Positions 27,614 to 37,085 of a DNA stretch of 64,000 nucleotides are shown here, piece after piece. The translations under genes and the position numbers were made by a program. Each line of letters starts with the position of its first letter. Position 1 is the first letter of the stretch. The notes under the pieces are model-generated. The model was not told where the DNA came from and did no database searches. It saw only the letters and a list, made by a program, of their open reading frames with translations. Source of the DNA: Ignavibacteria bacterium UBA7675 (GTDB taxonomy: Bacteria > Bacteroidota > Ignavibacteria > Kapaibacteriales > UB7675); NCBI GenBank assembly GCA_002483085.1, contig DLHF01000026.1, positions 1 to 64,000 of the forward strand, given 5' to 3'.

Positions 27614-28564
27614 TTATACCATGCGCAGCGTCTGGCCTATCTGCACCATCGCGAGGCGTGTGTTGTAGTTCGGAGCCGAAGTAACAAGCCACTTCAGCGG
27701 TTCGCTCACCGGAGCTACGCCCTGCTTAAACGTATAGCAGTGGATAGGCACAAAATAGCGGGCCTGCATCTGGTCGGCCATTGTAAGCGCTTCTTCGGGG
27801 TCGCAGTGCACGCTTTTCCATGGATTATAAGCACCGATGGGCATAATCGCCACGTCGATTTCTTCGTCTTTCAGCGCGCCAAAGCTATCGGTATAAGCCG
27901 TATCGCCTCCAAATACGATTTTCCGTCCGCCGCGCTCCATCATATAGGCATTATAGCCACGCCCGGTCGCAAAGTTGCCTTTTGAGCGGTCGCGTTCCCA
28001 AGGAAATCGCCATCCAAAATGCTTCACAGGCAGCGCTCTGAAGCGAATATCCTGCACGCCATATTCATCGCGCCAGTCCATTTCCTTCAGCGATTTCCAC
28101 TCTATATGCTCGATCACATCCGACGTGCGAAACGCCGTAACAACGTCGATTTGCCCCGGAAACTTTTCGGCAAAAAATTCGAGCGTAGGTACATCCATGT
28201 GGTCCATATGTGCATGCGACAGCAGGATAACATCGACTCGCGGAATATCGTCCATTGCCACAGCGGGCAAAGTAAAGCGCGGCGGCCCGATAACAGCACC
28301 GAGAATATTCACGCCTACGCGGTCGGAGAACACAGGATCGGTAAGAATCCATTTACCCAAAAAATTAATAAGCACCGTAGCGTGGCCAATCCACGCGATA
28401 TTGATTTCGTCGTCGGCCCACTGGCCGATATCGGGCTTAAACTTCGGGGGCGATGCAGCGAGTGCGGTAGAGCTTCTGTCCCGCGAGTTGATCATCGACG
28501 GGGGCAGAAGCAGAGTACCGGCACTGAGCACAGCACCGGTTTTCAAAAACCTTCTGCGCTTCAT
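27614..28564 (-). CDS. Tat-exported MBL-fold metallo-hydrolase (UlaG/NAPE-PLD-like)
   Basis: Protein of 316 residues. The start is set at ATG 28564 because GAGGAGG lies just upstream and because a Tat-type signal follows (MKRRRFLKTGAVLSAG). The metallo-beta-lactamase fold is shown by IAWIGHATVLINFLGKWILTDPVF, the metal site LLSHAHMDHMD, FRALPVKHFGWRF, VFGGDTAYTD and the C-terminal FVPIHCYTFK. Relatives hydrolyse phosphoester or lactone bonds (UlaG, N-acyl-phosphatidylethanolamine phospholipase D). The substrate here is unknown. A bidirectional terminator lies 19 bases after the stop. Confidence 0.85.
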   Translation of the reverse strand: MKRRRFLKTGAVLSAGTLLLPPSMINSRDRSSTALAASPPKFKPDIGQWADDEINIAWIGHATVLINFLGKWILTDPVFSDRVGVNILGAVIGPPRFTLPAVAMDDIPRVDVILLSHAHMDHMDVPTLEFFAEKFPGQIDVVTAFRTSDVIEHIEWKSLKEMDWRDEYGVQDIRFRALPVKHFGWRFPWERDRSKGNFATGRGYNAYMMERGGRKIVFGGDTAYTDSFGALKDEEIDVAIMPIGAYNPWKSVHCDPEEALTMADQMQARYFVPIHCYTFKQGVAPVSEPLKWLVTSAPNYNTRLAMVQIGQTLRMV

Positions 28565-28633
28565 TTGCCTCCTCAATCCGGATGGTCTATGCAGTTGAAT
28601 CATGGCATCACTGACGAAGTGTACGCGAAGTTA

Positions 28634-29467
28634 TTACCACGTGTGTTTCTGCTCTTCTACCTGCACAAGCTCGTCGGTGTCTTCGCACCACGCTGTGAGC
28701 AGATTGCCATACACACAAGCAGTGTCGATCATTATCCGGCGCTGCTCCTCGTGGCGGGCAACATTATTCAGGGGTGTATGCCCCGAAACATGTATTTTTA
28801 CGGGATCGGCTGGCAGTGCCGCATACCCGCGATTCCACAACAAACCCTGGATATGCTTGTCGTGTTCCGCTAATTCGTGCACTGGTTGCTGCCCCGCCAT
28901 CAGGCGGCGCGCGTAGGTGATATCGCCGGAAAACGCCAGCGCGTGGCTTACAACAGTGCGCTCGCTTTCCCACAGCAGGCGCAGCCCGGCCAAAAAGCGC
29001 AGTTCGTCCGTGCGCTCCAACCACGACTCAGCCCTGTGCGGATCGCAGCCAAAACTCTCGATTGTCACCCGCCCGCCCTGGCGCAGCCACGAGTCGCTTC
29101 TGGAGCGGGCAAACATCCGCCACTCCTCGGCATGCTCCTCTGTATCGCGACCGAACTGCCGTTCAAAAGGAATGATATATTCCGGCAGAGGCAGGAGTTG
29201 GCGTGCATCGGGCACAAGGCCGTACAGCGACTCGAAAAGGCAGGCTTCGTGATTGCCCGCCACCGCCGTCCAAGAGCCTTCTGCTACGCCGCGCATCACA
29301 TGCTGCACAACCTGTAGGCTGTCCGGCCCCCGGTCGATGAGATCGCCTACCGATACAATCAACGGCTGGCACCCGCGCCCGGCAGCATGGCGGCCAATGG
29401 ACTCTTCTATCCGCATCAGAGCATCAAAGCAGCCGTGAATATCGCCCACGACATAAACAGATTTCAT
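28634..29467 (-). CDS. Calcineurin-like serine/threonine-type metallophosphatase
   Basis: Cytosolic phosphatase of 277 residues (PPP/ApaH-like). The metal-binding signatures are VVGDIHGCFDAL (GDxHG), VSVGDLIDRGPDS (GDxxDRG) and AVAGNHEACL (GNHE), with a later histidine in SGHTPL. A Ser/Thr protein phosphatase, a diadenosine tetraphosphatase-like enzyme or a nucleotide phosphatase would all fit. ATG 29467 (MKSVYVVGDIHG) is preferred; GTG 29476 is possible. It is divergent from the class V aminotransferase gene, sharing a 98-base gap. Confidence 0.85.
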   Translation of the reverse strand: MKSVYVVGDIHGCFDALMRIEESIGRHAAGRGCQPLIVSVGDLIDRGPDSLQVVQHVMRGVAEGSWTAVAGNHEACLFESLYGLVPDARQLLPLPEYIIPFERQFGRDTEEHAEEWRMFARSRSDSWLRQGGRVTIESFGCDPHRAESWLERTDELRFLAGLRLLWESERTVVSHALAFSGDITYARRLMAGQQPVHELAEHDKHIQGLLWNRGYAALPADPVKIHVSGHTPLNNVARHEEQRRIMIDTACVYGNLLTAWCEDTDELVQVEEQKHTW

Positions 29468-29492
29468 ACTTCGCACCCAGCTTTATTTTTTG

Positions 29493-29500
29493 TATTTTTG
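29493..29500 (+). promoter_or_regulatory. Bacteroidota-type -7 box before the class V aminotransferase gene
   Basis: TATTTTTG matches TAnnTTTG exactly, 65 bases before the ATG at 29566. No good -33 TTG is seen at the usual distance, so confidence is moderate. Confidence 0.45.
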
Positions 29501-29565
29501 CCGTCTTTGTACATGGCTGCGTGCTACACAGAGCACAAGCTACAGCACAACCTTCAAGCAATACT

Positions 29566-30705
29566 ATGAAGAACGCCTTTCTTCTGCGCGACGATATTAT
29601 TTTCCTCAACCACGGCTCGTTTGGCGCTTGCCCGCGCGAAGTATTCGGCGATTACCGCCAGTGGCAAGAGCGTGTAGAATCGCAGCCTGTCTTGCTTCTC
29701 GGGCGGCAGATCGTCGACCTGCTCGCCGAGGCTCGGGCGGCGTTAGGAGCGTACCTTGGCGCTCATCCGGACGACCTTGTGTATGTGCCAAACAGCACCC
29801 ACGGCGTCAACATCGTGGCGCATTCGCTCTCCTTTTCGCCCGGCGATGAAATTCTCGCCACCGACCACGAGTATGGAGCGTGCAGCCGCATGTGGGAAGC
29901 GCTGTGCAAGCACAGTGGCGCAACCTACATACAGCAAGAAATTCCGTTGTACTGCGAATCGCAGCAAGAGCTTGTGGAGCGCATATGGAGCGGTGTTACA
30001 CCGCGCACAAAGCTCCTGTTTATCAGCCATATTACCTCGCCTACGGCTATGCACTTGCCCGTAGCAGAGCTGTGCAGACGCGCACGCGAACAGGGAATTT
30101 TAACATTAGTCGACGGCTCGCATGGCCCGGCACTGCTCGATTTCAGCTTGGAAGAATTGGGCGCCGACTTTTACACTGGCAACTGTCATAAATGGATGTG
30201 TTCGCCCAAAGGTGCGGGATTTCTCTATGCAGAGCGCTCGAAGCAGCATCTCATAGAACCACTTGTGATAAGCTGGGGCGACGAAGCAACAGTAATTACC
30301 GGCAATCGCTTCCTCGATGAATTCCAGTGGACGGGCACAAGCGATCCATCTGCCTACCTCAGCGTACCGGCGGCTATCAGCTTTATGCAAAGCAACAACT
30401 GGCACGACGTCCGCAGCCGCTGTCGCGAGCTGGCGCAAGTGACCAAAAACAGACTGTGCGAACTGCCGGGCATACAGCCACTCTACCCGGACAACAACGA
30501 CATGTACTTTCAGTTTTTTGCAGTGGCACTTCCGCCGTGCGACGTCGCAGAGGTGAAGCAGCGGCTGTACGATGAATTCAACATCGAAGTTGTTGTCATG
30601 GAGATGAACAGCCAACCGCTTCTACGTGTTTCGGTACAAGCATACAATACGCCCCAGGACATGGACGCGCTCATAGACGCATTGCCCCGCGTGCTGCCGC
30701 ATTAG
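29566..30705 (+). CDS. Class V PLP-dependent aminotransferase, isopenicillin N epimerase-like
   Basis: Protein of 379 residues with the family opening FLNHGSFGACPREVFGDYRQWQ and the blocks DDLVYVPNSTHGVN, ATDHEYGACSRMWE, ISHITSPTAMHLPV, LVDGSHGPALLDFSL and the PLP lysine in TGNCHKWMCSPKGAGFLY. This arrangement is typical of CefD-like and cysteine-desulfurase-like members. The actual reaction (epimerase, desulfurase or lyase) cannot be read from sequence, and no antibiotic cluster is nearby. ATG 29566 is chosen because it puts the conserved FLNHGSFG about ten residues in. GTG 29521 would add a non-conserved leader. Confidence 0.83.
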   Translation: MKNAFLLRDDIIFLNHGSFGACPREVFGDYRQWQERVESQPVLLLGRQIVDLLAEARAALGAYLGAHPDDLVYVPNSTHGVNIVAHSLSFSPGDEILATDHEYGACSRMWEALCKHSGATYIQQEIPLYCESQQELVERIWSGVTPRTKLLFISHITSPTAMHLPVAELCRRAREQGILTLVDGSHGPALLDFSLEELGADFYTGNCHKWMCSPKGAGFLYAERSKQHLIEPLVISWGDEATVITGNRFLDEFQWTGTSDPSAYLSVPAAISFMQSNNWHDVRSRCRELAQVTKNRLCELPGIQPLYPDNNDMYFQFFAVALPPCDVAEVKQRLYDEFNIEVVVMEMNSQPLLRVSVQAYNTPQDMDALIDALPRVLPH

Positions 30706-31109
30706 CTGTTGTCGACCATCAATTCCCGAAAGTAGTACAAGACTACGCCATTGTCGTCGACAATCATATCGACAACGCCGCGCGTTACAAACATCTCTAA
30801 TATTTCGCGCGCTTCGTCGATGGATAGCGGGGTTTCCATGGCTACAAGCGTGGCCGTGAGCTTCCCGCTGTGATTGCGGGCAATGGCGAGCAATTGCCTT
30901 TCGGACGACTCGATGAGCTTGCGCCTCCTCTGCACACGCCCGGCGCGCACCAGCAGCACACCCGCCACAAGCGGTATATTGCCAAAGATAATTGTTGCGC
31001 TTATGTCTGTAGCCAGCGAACTTTTAGGGCTGGGGCTGAACATACTTGCAACCATCGCCACCGTTGCAAGCGCGCCGAACACAAGCAAAGTCCATCCTGC
31101 AATGATCAT
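30702..31109 (-). CDS. Small membrane protein of unknown function
   Basis: Protein of 135 residues. Two hydrophobic segments at about 1-22 and 38-58 flank a short loop. A charged region (GRVQRRRKLIESSERQ) and a ~65-residue C-terminal domain follow (TLVAMETPLSIDEAREILEMFVTRGVVDMIVDDNGVVLYYF), which looks like a small winged-helix fold. This resembles uncharacterised SHOCT- or DUF-type bacterial proteins but I cannot name a family. The first hydrophobic stretch begins at ATG 31109. Its stop overlaps the aminotransferase stop by 4 bp (convergent genes). Confidence 0.65.
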   Translation of the reverse strand: MIIAGWTLLVFGALATVAMVASMFSPSPKSSLATDISATIIFGNIPLVAGVLLVRAGRVQRRRKLIESSERQLLAIARNHSGKLTATLVAMETPLSIDEAREILEMFVTRGVVDMIVDDNGVVLYYFRELMVDNS

Positions 31110-31222
31110 AGTTTCTTCCGATAGAAGACAATAAACCACAAAATACTCGTTCTGGTACTACCGGGCAACAAAACGATGCGCCGACAACCAAACATAGAGC
31201 GCGATACGCGGCCAGCGCAAGG

Positions 31223-31281
31223 GCTGCGGTTGGGGCTGCACAACACGAGGCGGTAATGCAGCGCGGTGCAGAGACAAAACA
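31223..31281 (+). repeat. Dispersed composite repeat, copy E
   Basis: Partial forward copy: ctgcggttggggctgc, then cacgaggcggtaatgc and agcgcggtgcagagac. It matches the inner and right-end modules of copies D and F. Confidence 0.7.
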
Positions 31282-31637
31282 CACGAGCGAAGACGCCAGC
31301 GCACAAAATCGGCAGGAAACTCGACGAAGCAGGTATCGTGTTCTGGCACTGCACAAAAGAAGACATCTAGGAAAAATGACAAGCTATTCTGCAATTGGGC
31401 ACCGTATTCCCGGCGGCGAGCTGCAAAAAAGAGGCATTAGAACACCTCTATCGCGTGCTTCTGTTGAGAAATTGGCAGTAACTTTGGTCGCGGAAACACG
31501 GCCTTACAAAATTCAGGCGTAAAATTATCCCAATTGTGGTATTTTTGTGGCTTCGTGTCTGAACATGCGCTGGCATCTTTATGTTTCTGATGAGACACAA
31601 ATTTTAAATAGTTCAATAATTTCTGAAAATTTTTAAT

Positions 31638-31645
31638 TAGCTTTG
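31638..31645 (+). promoter_or_regulatory. Bacteroidota-type -7 box at the head of the aro cluster
   Basis: TAGCTTTG (TAnnTTTG exact) lies in an AT-rich stretch 43 bases before ATG 31688. It is the best candidate for the aro operon promoter; a clear -33 TTG is lacking. Confidence 0.5.
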
Positions 31646-31687
31646 CACAAAGCCGATGCATCATTCGTCAATGCACTGAGTGCAGTT

Positions 31688-32593
31688 ATGGACGGCTTAC
31701 GAAAGCAAAACATGAACGGTCAACAAAGCGACTCGCAACCATATAGGCTTGCCGGACTTCGGTACAAAAGTACGCCTACGCATATCGACATCAACGGCAC
31801 GGTAATCGGAGCCAGCGACCCGGTAGTAATTGCCGGTCCCTGCGCCGTAGAGCACCGGGAGCAGATAGTCTCCGTTGCCCGCAATTTGCGGGAGCTGGGT
31901 GTCACGATCTTACGGGGAGGTGCTTTTAAGCCGCGAACCAGCCCGTACTCTTTTCAGGGATTGGGCGAACAGGGCTTGCGCCTTCTTGCCGAAGCAAGAG
32001 AAGCGACAGGCATGAGCATCATTACAGAAGTGATGGATGCCTCCGACGTTGAATTAGTATCCGACTACGCCGATATTTTGCAAATTGGCAGCCGGAACAT
32101 GCAAAACTACACATTGCTAAAAGCTGTGGGGCGCGTGCGAAAGCCCGTCATGCTCAAACGCGGCATGTCCGCACAGCTCGCCGAATTTCTCGCCAGCGCA
32201 GAGTATATCCTGGCCGGGGGCAACGAACAGGTGATTCTCTGCGAGCGTGGTATCCGCACATTTGTGGAATATTCGCGCAATACTCTCGATCTCAACGTAG
32301 TGCCCGCAGTAAAAGCTGTTTCACATCTACCGATTATTGTCGATACAAGCCACGGCACGGGTCGGCGCGATCTGGTAGAGCCAATGAGCATAGCAGCGCT
32401 TGCTGCTGGAGCCGACGGACTGATGATCGAAGTACATCCAGACCCCGACAACGCACTGTCGGATGCAGACCAGGCCGTTTCCATCGACTATTTTGCCCGG
32501 CTGCTTAAAAAGGTACATAGCTTTGCCGAATGGCGCGCCTCTTCTAACAACGCACATGTAGAGGCAGACAGCGACGAAGAAATCACCGCGTGA
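31688..32593 (+). CDS. aroF: 3-Deoxy-7-phosphoheptulonate (DAHP) synthase, type I-beta
   Basis: First enzyme of the shikimate pathway, joining phosphoenolpyruvate and erythrose 4-phosphate. The protein has ~301 residues with IAGPCAVEHREQIVSVA, ILRGGAFKPRTSPYSFQGLG, SIITEVMDASDVELVSDYAD, LQIGSRNMQNYTLLKAVG, KPVMLKRGMSA, VILCERGIRTF and the SHGTGRRDLVEPM metal-site block. There is no N-terminal ACT-like or C-terminal chorismate mutase domain, unlike many regulated homologues. Possible starts are ATG 31688 and ATG 31712; TTG 31643 lies inside the promoter box and is rejected. It leads the aro-men run on the plus strand. Confidence 0.93.
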   Translation: MDGLRKQNMNGQQSDSQPYRLAGLRYKSTPTHIDINGTVIGASDPVVIAGPCAVEHREQIVSVARNLRELGVTILRGGAFKPRTSPYSFQGLGEQGLRLLAEAREATGMSIITEVMDASDVELVSDYADILQIGSRNMQNYTLLKAVGRVRKPVMLKRGMSAQLAEFLASAEYILAGGNEQVILCERGIRTFVEYSRNTLDLNVVPAVKAVSHLPIIVDTSHGTGRRDLVEPMSIAALAAGADGLMIEVHPDPDNALSDADQAVSIDYFARLLKKVHSFAEWRASSNNAHVEADSDEEITA

Positions 32594-32649
32594 GCGGTTC
32601 GGGCGGTGATAACTTCGGTGTTGTGCCCGGCATAAACCAGCATAACGCC

Positions 32650-33735
32650 ATGACGCCCTCTCCAAGCTTCTCCCTGTGCCTTCGCAGCAGCGAGCGCACC
32701 GTCCCCGTTGTGATACAACCGGGACTTCGCTTTTCCCTTCCGTCCCTCCTGGCCGATGCCTGTGGCGGACGCCGCCCCTTTCTCATTACCGATAACAATC
32801 TTTTTGATCTGTATATCAACAGCTCTTCTGTGCACGCTGTAGATACATCGCCGTTTGCCGATGTTATCACACTTGCACCGGGAGAGCCGAGCAAAACCCG
32901 CGAAACTATAGCATATATCCACGACCGGCTATTAGAAGAAAAAGCAGGACGCGACAGCGTGATTATCGCGCTGGGAGGTGGTGTAATAGGCGATATGGCG
33001 GGATTTGCCGCTGCAACTCTGCACAGAGGCATTGGCCTTGTGCACCTGCCGACAAGCCTGCTGGCCCAGGTAGATAGCTGCATTGGCGGTAAAACAGGAG
33101 TAAACCACCCGCTCGGTAAAAACCTAATCGGCGCGATCTACCACCCCGACACTATACTTGTCGACCCGGAATTTCTCATTACTCTGCCCGATGAAGAATA
33201 TACAAATGGCATGGCCGAAGTAATTAAATACGCCATTTCGTTGGATAAGGCTCTGTGGTCGCTTCTGGTAGACAACAGCCAGCGCCTGCTCGCACGCGAC
33301 CCCAGCATACTCACCGCTGTGATCCAGCGCTGTACAGAGCTCAAAATCGGCATTGTAGCACAGGACGAACGCGAAACAGGCCTGCGAAGTATTCTCAATT
33401 TTGGCCACACAGTTGGCCACGCTATCGAACGGCTGAGCGGCTACCGCGTAAAGCACGGTTTTGCTATAGCCGAAGGGATGCGTGTAGCGTTGCGCCTGTC
33501 GCACCAATTGTGCGGCTATCCCGGGGAACAGATGCACAATGCAGAGCAGCTTTTGGCATTGTACGGCTTGCCACACATACCCCTGCCGCCATTTGATGAT
33601 ATGTGGAATGCGCTCTCGCTCGATAAAAAAGCTCGCCGAGCCGAACCGCGCTTTACACTGCTAAACGCCGACAGTTCACCAGCTTTGTTCCATCCTGTTT
33701 CCCGCGAGGAGGTACGATATGCCATTGCTGAATAA
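32650..33735 (+). CDS. aroB: 3-Dehydroquinate synthase
   Basis: NAD- and metal-dependent enzyme of 361 residues that cyclises DAHP to 3-dehydroquinate. Visible signatures: ITDNNLFDLY, TLAPGEPSKTRETIAYI, IALGGGVIGDMAGFAA, HLPTSLLAQVDSCIGGKTGVN, GAIYHPDTILVDPEFL, NGMAEVIKYA and the metal-binding LNFGHTVGHAIE and KHGFAIAEGM. A GTG at 32590 that overlaps the aroF stop is an alternative start, but ATG 32650 gives the usual length. Its 3' end overlaps the next gene by 17 bp. Confidence 0.94.
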   Translation: MTPSPSFSLCLRSSERTVPVVIQPGLRFSLPSLLADACGGRRPFLITDNNLFDLYINSSSVHAVDTSPFADVITLAPGEPSKTRETIAYIHDRLLEEKAGRDSVIIALGGGVIGDMAGFAAATLHRGIGLVHLPTSLLAQVDSCIGGKTGVNHPLGKNLIGAIYHPDTILVDPEFLITLPDEEYTNGMAEVIKYAISLDKALWSLLVDNSQRLLARDPSILTAVIQRCTELKIGIVAQDERETGLRSILNFGHTVGHAIERLSGYRVKHGFAIAEGMRVALRLSHQLCGYPGEQMHNAEQLLALYGLPHIPLPPFDDMWNALSLDKKARRAEPRFTLLNADSSPALFHPVSREEVRYAIAE

Positions 33736-36544
33736 TATGCTATGTACGAGCGTACTGCCCCGCTCCGCAGAAGAACTACAGAGCAACCTTTCCCTGTGCA
33801 GCGACGCCGATATAATAGAATTGCGGATTGATCTGCTTTCCGATCCCGACTTTACAGAACTGCGCGAACTCGTCCGCCAACCCTGTATTGTAGCTGTACG
33901 CACTCAAGAAGAAGGCGGCTTTGGGCAGCATACGCCAGAGCAGCTCGCCCACCTGCTCGCAGCGGCGGCCAATGCAGGTATGGACTATGTGGATGTAGCA
34001 TGGCGCTATGCTCAGGCCATCCTTCCACATCTGCACGATTGCCGGGCAACTACTGTGCTATCGCACCACACATCAGAACGCGCTGAGGCCGTATTGCTCC
34101 ACACCGCATACGACATGATGCGCACGGAGGCCGGTGTTTATAAACTTGTCTTCAATGCCAGCGAACCAGCCGACACAGCGACAGCGCGGCGGCTGTGCCG
34201 GGCATTTGCAGAGCACAACAAACGATTTGTCGTCCATGCGATGGGCGAAGCAGGTACACCGTCGCGCTTGGTATGCGCCGTGCGCGGCAATGCCTGGACA
34301 TACACAGCTCCTGCCAAAGACGCTACAACCGCCGCAGGGCAGCTTACCATCGGCGAAGTGCACCAGCACGACCTGCCGCACAAAATGCAGGGAGCACTTC
34401 TGCTCGGACTGCTCGGCTACCCAACCGCGCACAGCCGTGGAAAAATTCTGCACAACGCTCTTCTCGCCCGCTGTTTTCCCGGCACATCCGTTCCCTGGCT
34501 GTACCTCGATGCTCCTGCTCCGAACATCGAACATTTCGATGCGTGGCGGCAGATATTTCATGGTATGAGTATCACACTGCCGTACAAGGAGCGCATTACT
34601 GCCTTTCTCGACAGTTGTTCTGGCGATGTAGAGCGCTCGGGCGTATGCAATACCATTGTGCGCCGCAACCAGAGCTGGCACGGCTTCAACACCGACATGA
34701 CGGCATTGCGGACACTGCTATCGCCGCACACCTCTTTTCTGGAAAAAGGCGTATTAGTCGTGGGAACAGGAGGAACAGCACGCAGCGCTCTTGCCGCGCT
34801 ACAGCAATTAGGCATAGAACGCATTACTTGTACGGGGCGCAACAGCGAGCGCGGAGCATTTCTCGCTTCGCACTTTGGCGTGAAGTTTCTCCCGGAACAG
34901 TACACCGGCAGCGAGCGGTTTGGAGCGATTATCCAGACAACGCCAATGGGCATGACGCCACACGAAGCGCAGATTCCCGCCGCAGCACAACTGCTTCGGT
35001 ACGGCATACTGGCAATGGATGTAGTCTACACTCCACCACTGACGCCATTTGCAGCACTGGCACAGCAGCGCGGCTGCACACTGATTTCCGGCGTAGACAT
35101 GTTTATCCTGCAAGCCACAGAGCAGTTCCGTCTGTTCACTGGCATCGACATACAAGAAAGCGATGTACGCAAAACGTGGGAAGAACTGACAACGGGCAAA
35201 ACAAGCGACAACCCACAGAACACCACGCAGCGGCAGATGCGCGCGGTGACAGCGGCCAAACTTATGGGCGAAGACAGAAGCGCACAACACATACCCGACA
35301 CGATGCTTATTCCCAATGGAACGGTCGGGGGAACGGCGATAGCCCCTCCGTCGAAAAGCATTACACACAGGCTGTTGTTTCAGGGCGCAATGGCAGGCAG
35401 CCCACTGCGCATCAGGCGGCCACTGTGGAGCGAAGACACATTAGTAACTGCCGCCGCACTCGACGCTTTGGGCTATAATCCCGAAGGTACAACGGAATAC
35501 GCCCTTTTGCACGGGCGGCAAACACGACCGGACGAATGCTCCATCGACCTACGCAACTCCGGCACCAGTGCGCGCTTCCTTATTGCGCTGGCGGCCACCG
35601 AAGAAGGAACAACAACGCTGGTAGACGGTACGGAGCGCATGCAGCAGCGGCCAATGCAGGAAATTATCAGTGCATTGCGGCAGCTCGGGGCAGACATCGA
35701 CGACACCAACGGGGGCTTGCCACTTCGCATTAACGGCAAGCAGCTACACGGCGGCGACATCGAACTGCGAGCAGCGCGTTCTTCGCAATTCATCTCCGCA
35801 ATGATGCTTATTGCTCCGCGAATCGACGGGCCGCTGCACATTCGCGTGGAAGGGGCCATCGTATCGGAACCATACATCACCATGACAATGGACATGATGA
35901 ACTCCGCAGGTGTTCGCGTTGAACGCTACGGCAATACATTTGGCATTGAGACAGGAAAGCCGTACAGCGGCGGGCTCTGCGAAGTAGAAGGCGACTACTC
36001 AGGAGCAGCATTTTTACTCGCGGCAGCGGCTGTAAGTGGCGGAGACATCACAGTACAACACCTTGCTGCACCGTCGTTGCAGGGCGATGCAGCAATCGTG
36101 GGCATCCTCGAACAATTCGGCGCCAGAGCCGAGCGCACTGGCAGCGAAGTACGGATGATGGGCGGGCATGTGCGCGCCGCCGACATCGACATGAACCATG
36201 TGCCCGACCTCGTGCCCGCAACCGCCGTTGTAGCAATGTTTGCCGATGGCACATCGCGCCTGCGCAATGTGGCTCATCTCGCGTTCAAAGAATCCGACCG
36301 GCTACAGGCACTCATCGACAATGCTCAAAAGCTGGGCGGCCTGATGTACCGCGAAAACAACGATCTTGTAGTAGAACCGCGCCCGCTGCACGGCGCACGC
36401 ATCGACCCCTATGGCGACCATCGCATTGCCATGAGCTTTGCGCTCGCCGGACTGCGCGTAGCAGGAGTAGAAATAGCGCAACCCGAATGCGTAGAAAAGT
36501 CCTATCCTGAATTCTGGTCGATATTTTACAATCTGGTGCGATAA
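33719..36544 (+). CDS. AroD-AroE-AroA trifunctional fusion (dehydroquinase, shikimate dehydrogenase, EPSP synthase)
   Basis: One polypeptide of 941 residues with three complete pathway enzymes. Residues ~8-215 are a type I 3-dehydroquinate dehydratase (LCTSVLPRSAEEL, IIELRIDLL, LSHH with the general base His, Schiff-base Lys142 in VYKLVFNASEPAD). Residues ~227-495 are shikimate dehydrogenase (LLGYPTAHSRGKILHNAL, Lys290 in ITLPYKE, GFNTD, VVGTGGTARSAL). Residues ~527-941 are EPSP synthase (PPSKSITHRLL, DLRNSGTSARF, DGTERMQQRPM, FKESDRL, DPYGDHRIAMSF). Start fixed by a strong GGAGG six bases before ATG 33719. No frameshift is visible in 2.8 kb. It carries out steps 3, 4 and 6. Confidence 0.93.
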   Translation: MPLLNNMLCTSVLPRSAEELQSNLSLCSDADIIELRIDLLSDPDFTELRELVRQPCIVAVRTQEEGGFGQHTPEQLAHLLAAAANAGMDYVDVAWRYAQAILPHLHDCRATTVLSHHTSERAEAVLLHTAYDMMRTEAGVYKLVFNASEPADTATARRLCRAFAEHNKRFVVHAMGEAGTPSRLVCAVRGNAWTYTAPAKDATTAAGQLTIGEVHQHDLPHKMQGALLLGLLGYPTAHSRGKILHNALLARCFPGTSVPWLYLDAPAPNIEHFDAWRQIFHGMSITLPYKERITAFLDSCSGDVERSGVCNTIVRRNQSWHGFNTDMTALRTLLSPHTSFLEKGVLVVGTGGTARSALAALQQLGIERITCTGRNSERGAFLASHFGVKFLPEQYTGSERFGAIIQTTPMGMTPHEAQIPAAAQLLRYGILAMDVVYTPPLTPFAALAQQRGCTLISGVDMFILQATEQFRLFTGIDIQESDVRKTWEELTTGKTSDNPQNTTQRQMRAVTAAKLMGEDRSAQHIPDTMLIPNGTVGGTAIAPPSKSITHRLLFQGAMAGSPLRIRRPLWSEDTLVTAAALDALGYNPEGTTEYALLHGRQTRPDECSIDLRNSGTSARFLIALAATEEGTTTLVDGTERMQQRPMQEIISALRQLGADIDDTNGGLPLRINGKQLHGGDIELRAARSSQFISAMMLIAPRIDGPLHIRVEGAIVSEPYITMTMDMMNSAGVRVERYGNTFGIETGKPYSGGLCEVEGDYSGAAFLLAAAAVSGGDITVQHLAAPSLQGDAAIVGILEQFGARAERTGSEVRMMGGHVRAADIDMNHVPDLVPATAVVAMFADGTSRLRNVAHLAFKESDRLQALIDNAQKLGGLMYRENNDLVVEPRPLHGARIDPYGDHRIAMSFALAGLRVAGVEIAQPECVEKSYPEFWSIFYNLVR

Positions 36545-36545
36545 T

Positions 36546-37085
36546 ATGAACACGCTTGTCTTTCTTGGATTTCGCGCAACGGGCAAAACAACGCTGGCGA
36601 CCAGAATTGCCGAGCGGCTGAAGTTGCGCTATATCTCTACAGATGATCTTATTGAGCACAACCTGGCTATGCCTATCAGCCGATATGTAGCTGAACACGG
36701 CTGGAATGCTTTTCGGAAAAAGGAACACGAGATTGCGAGCAGCCTCAAAGACAGCAAAAACGCTGTAATCGACTGCGGTGGTGGTTTGGCAGAGCACGCC
36801 GATGTGATGGCAGTGCTACAGCCGCTTGGCCCGGTGGTGTGGGTGGATGCGAATATCGACGACATGGAACACCGCATGAAAGACGACACGACACGACCGC
36901 TGCTGAGCGAAACAACGCTGCGGCACGATATTGAGATCAACTACGAGCGCAGGCGGCATTTATACGGACACTACGCAGATATTTACATCAATACTTCGGA
37001 CTACTCTATCGAAGAATGTATATCGCGCGTGGAAGAGCAAATCAGAGACAGAATAAAGCCGGGCAGAGATGTACCGGAGGAATGA
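36546..37085 (+). CDS. aroK: Shikimate kinase
   Basis: Kinase of 179 residues that phosphorylates shikimate with ATP, filling the step between the AroE and AroA domains of the gene just upstream. Walker A is GFRATGKTTLATRIAERL; DDLIEHNLAMPISRYVAEHGWNAFRKKE is the shikimate-binding region; IDCGGGLAEH and DDTTRPLLSE (lid Arg) follow. The start is one base after the AroDEA stop (TAATATG), so the two are almost surely co-translated. Size is normal for the family. Confidence 0.95.
   Translation: MNTLVFLGFRATGKTTLATRIAERLKLRYISTDDLIEHNLAMPISRYVAEHGWNAFRKKEHEIASSLKDSKNAVIDCGGGLAEHADVMAVLQPLGPVVWVDANIDDMEHRMKDDTTRPLLSETTLRHDIEINYERRRHLYGHYADIYINTSDYSIEECISRVEEQIRDRIKPGRDVPEE

Larger units (their letters stand above)
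31110..31687. other. Long gap before the aro-men cluster
   Basis: This 578-base region holds a partial dispersed repeat (31223-31281) and two -7-like boxes, TATTTTTG at 31540-31547 and TAGCTTTG at 31638-31645. AT content rises sharply over its last ~150 bases. No further gene is supported. A leader with regulatory structure is possible but no attenuator was recognised. Confidence 0.5.
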
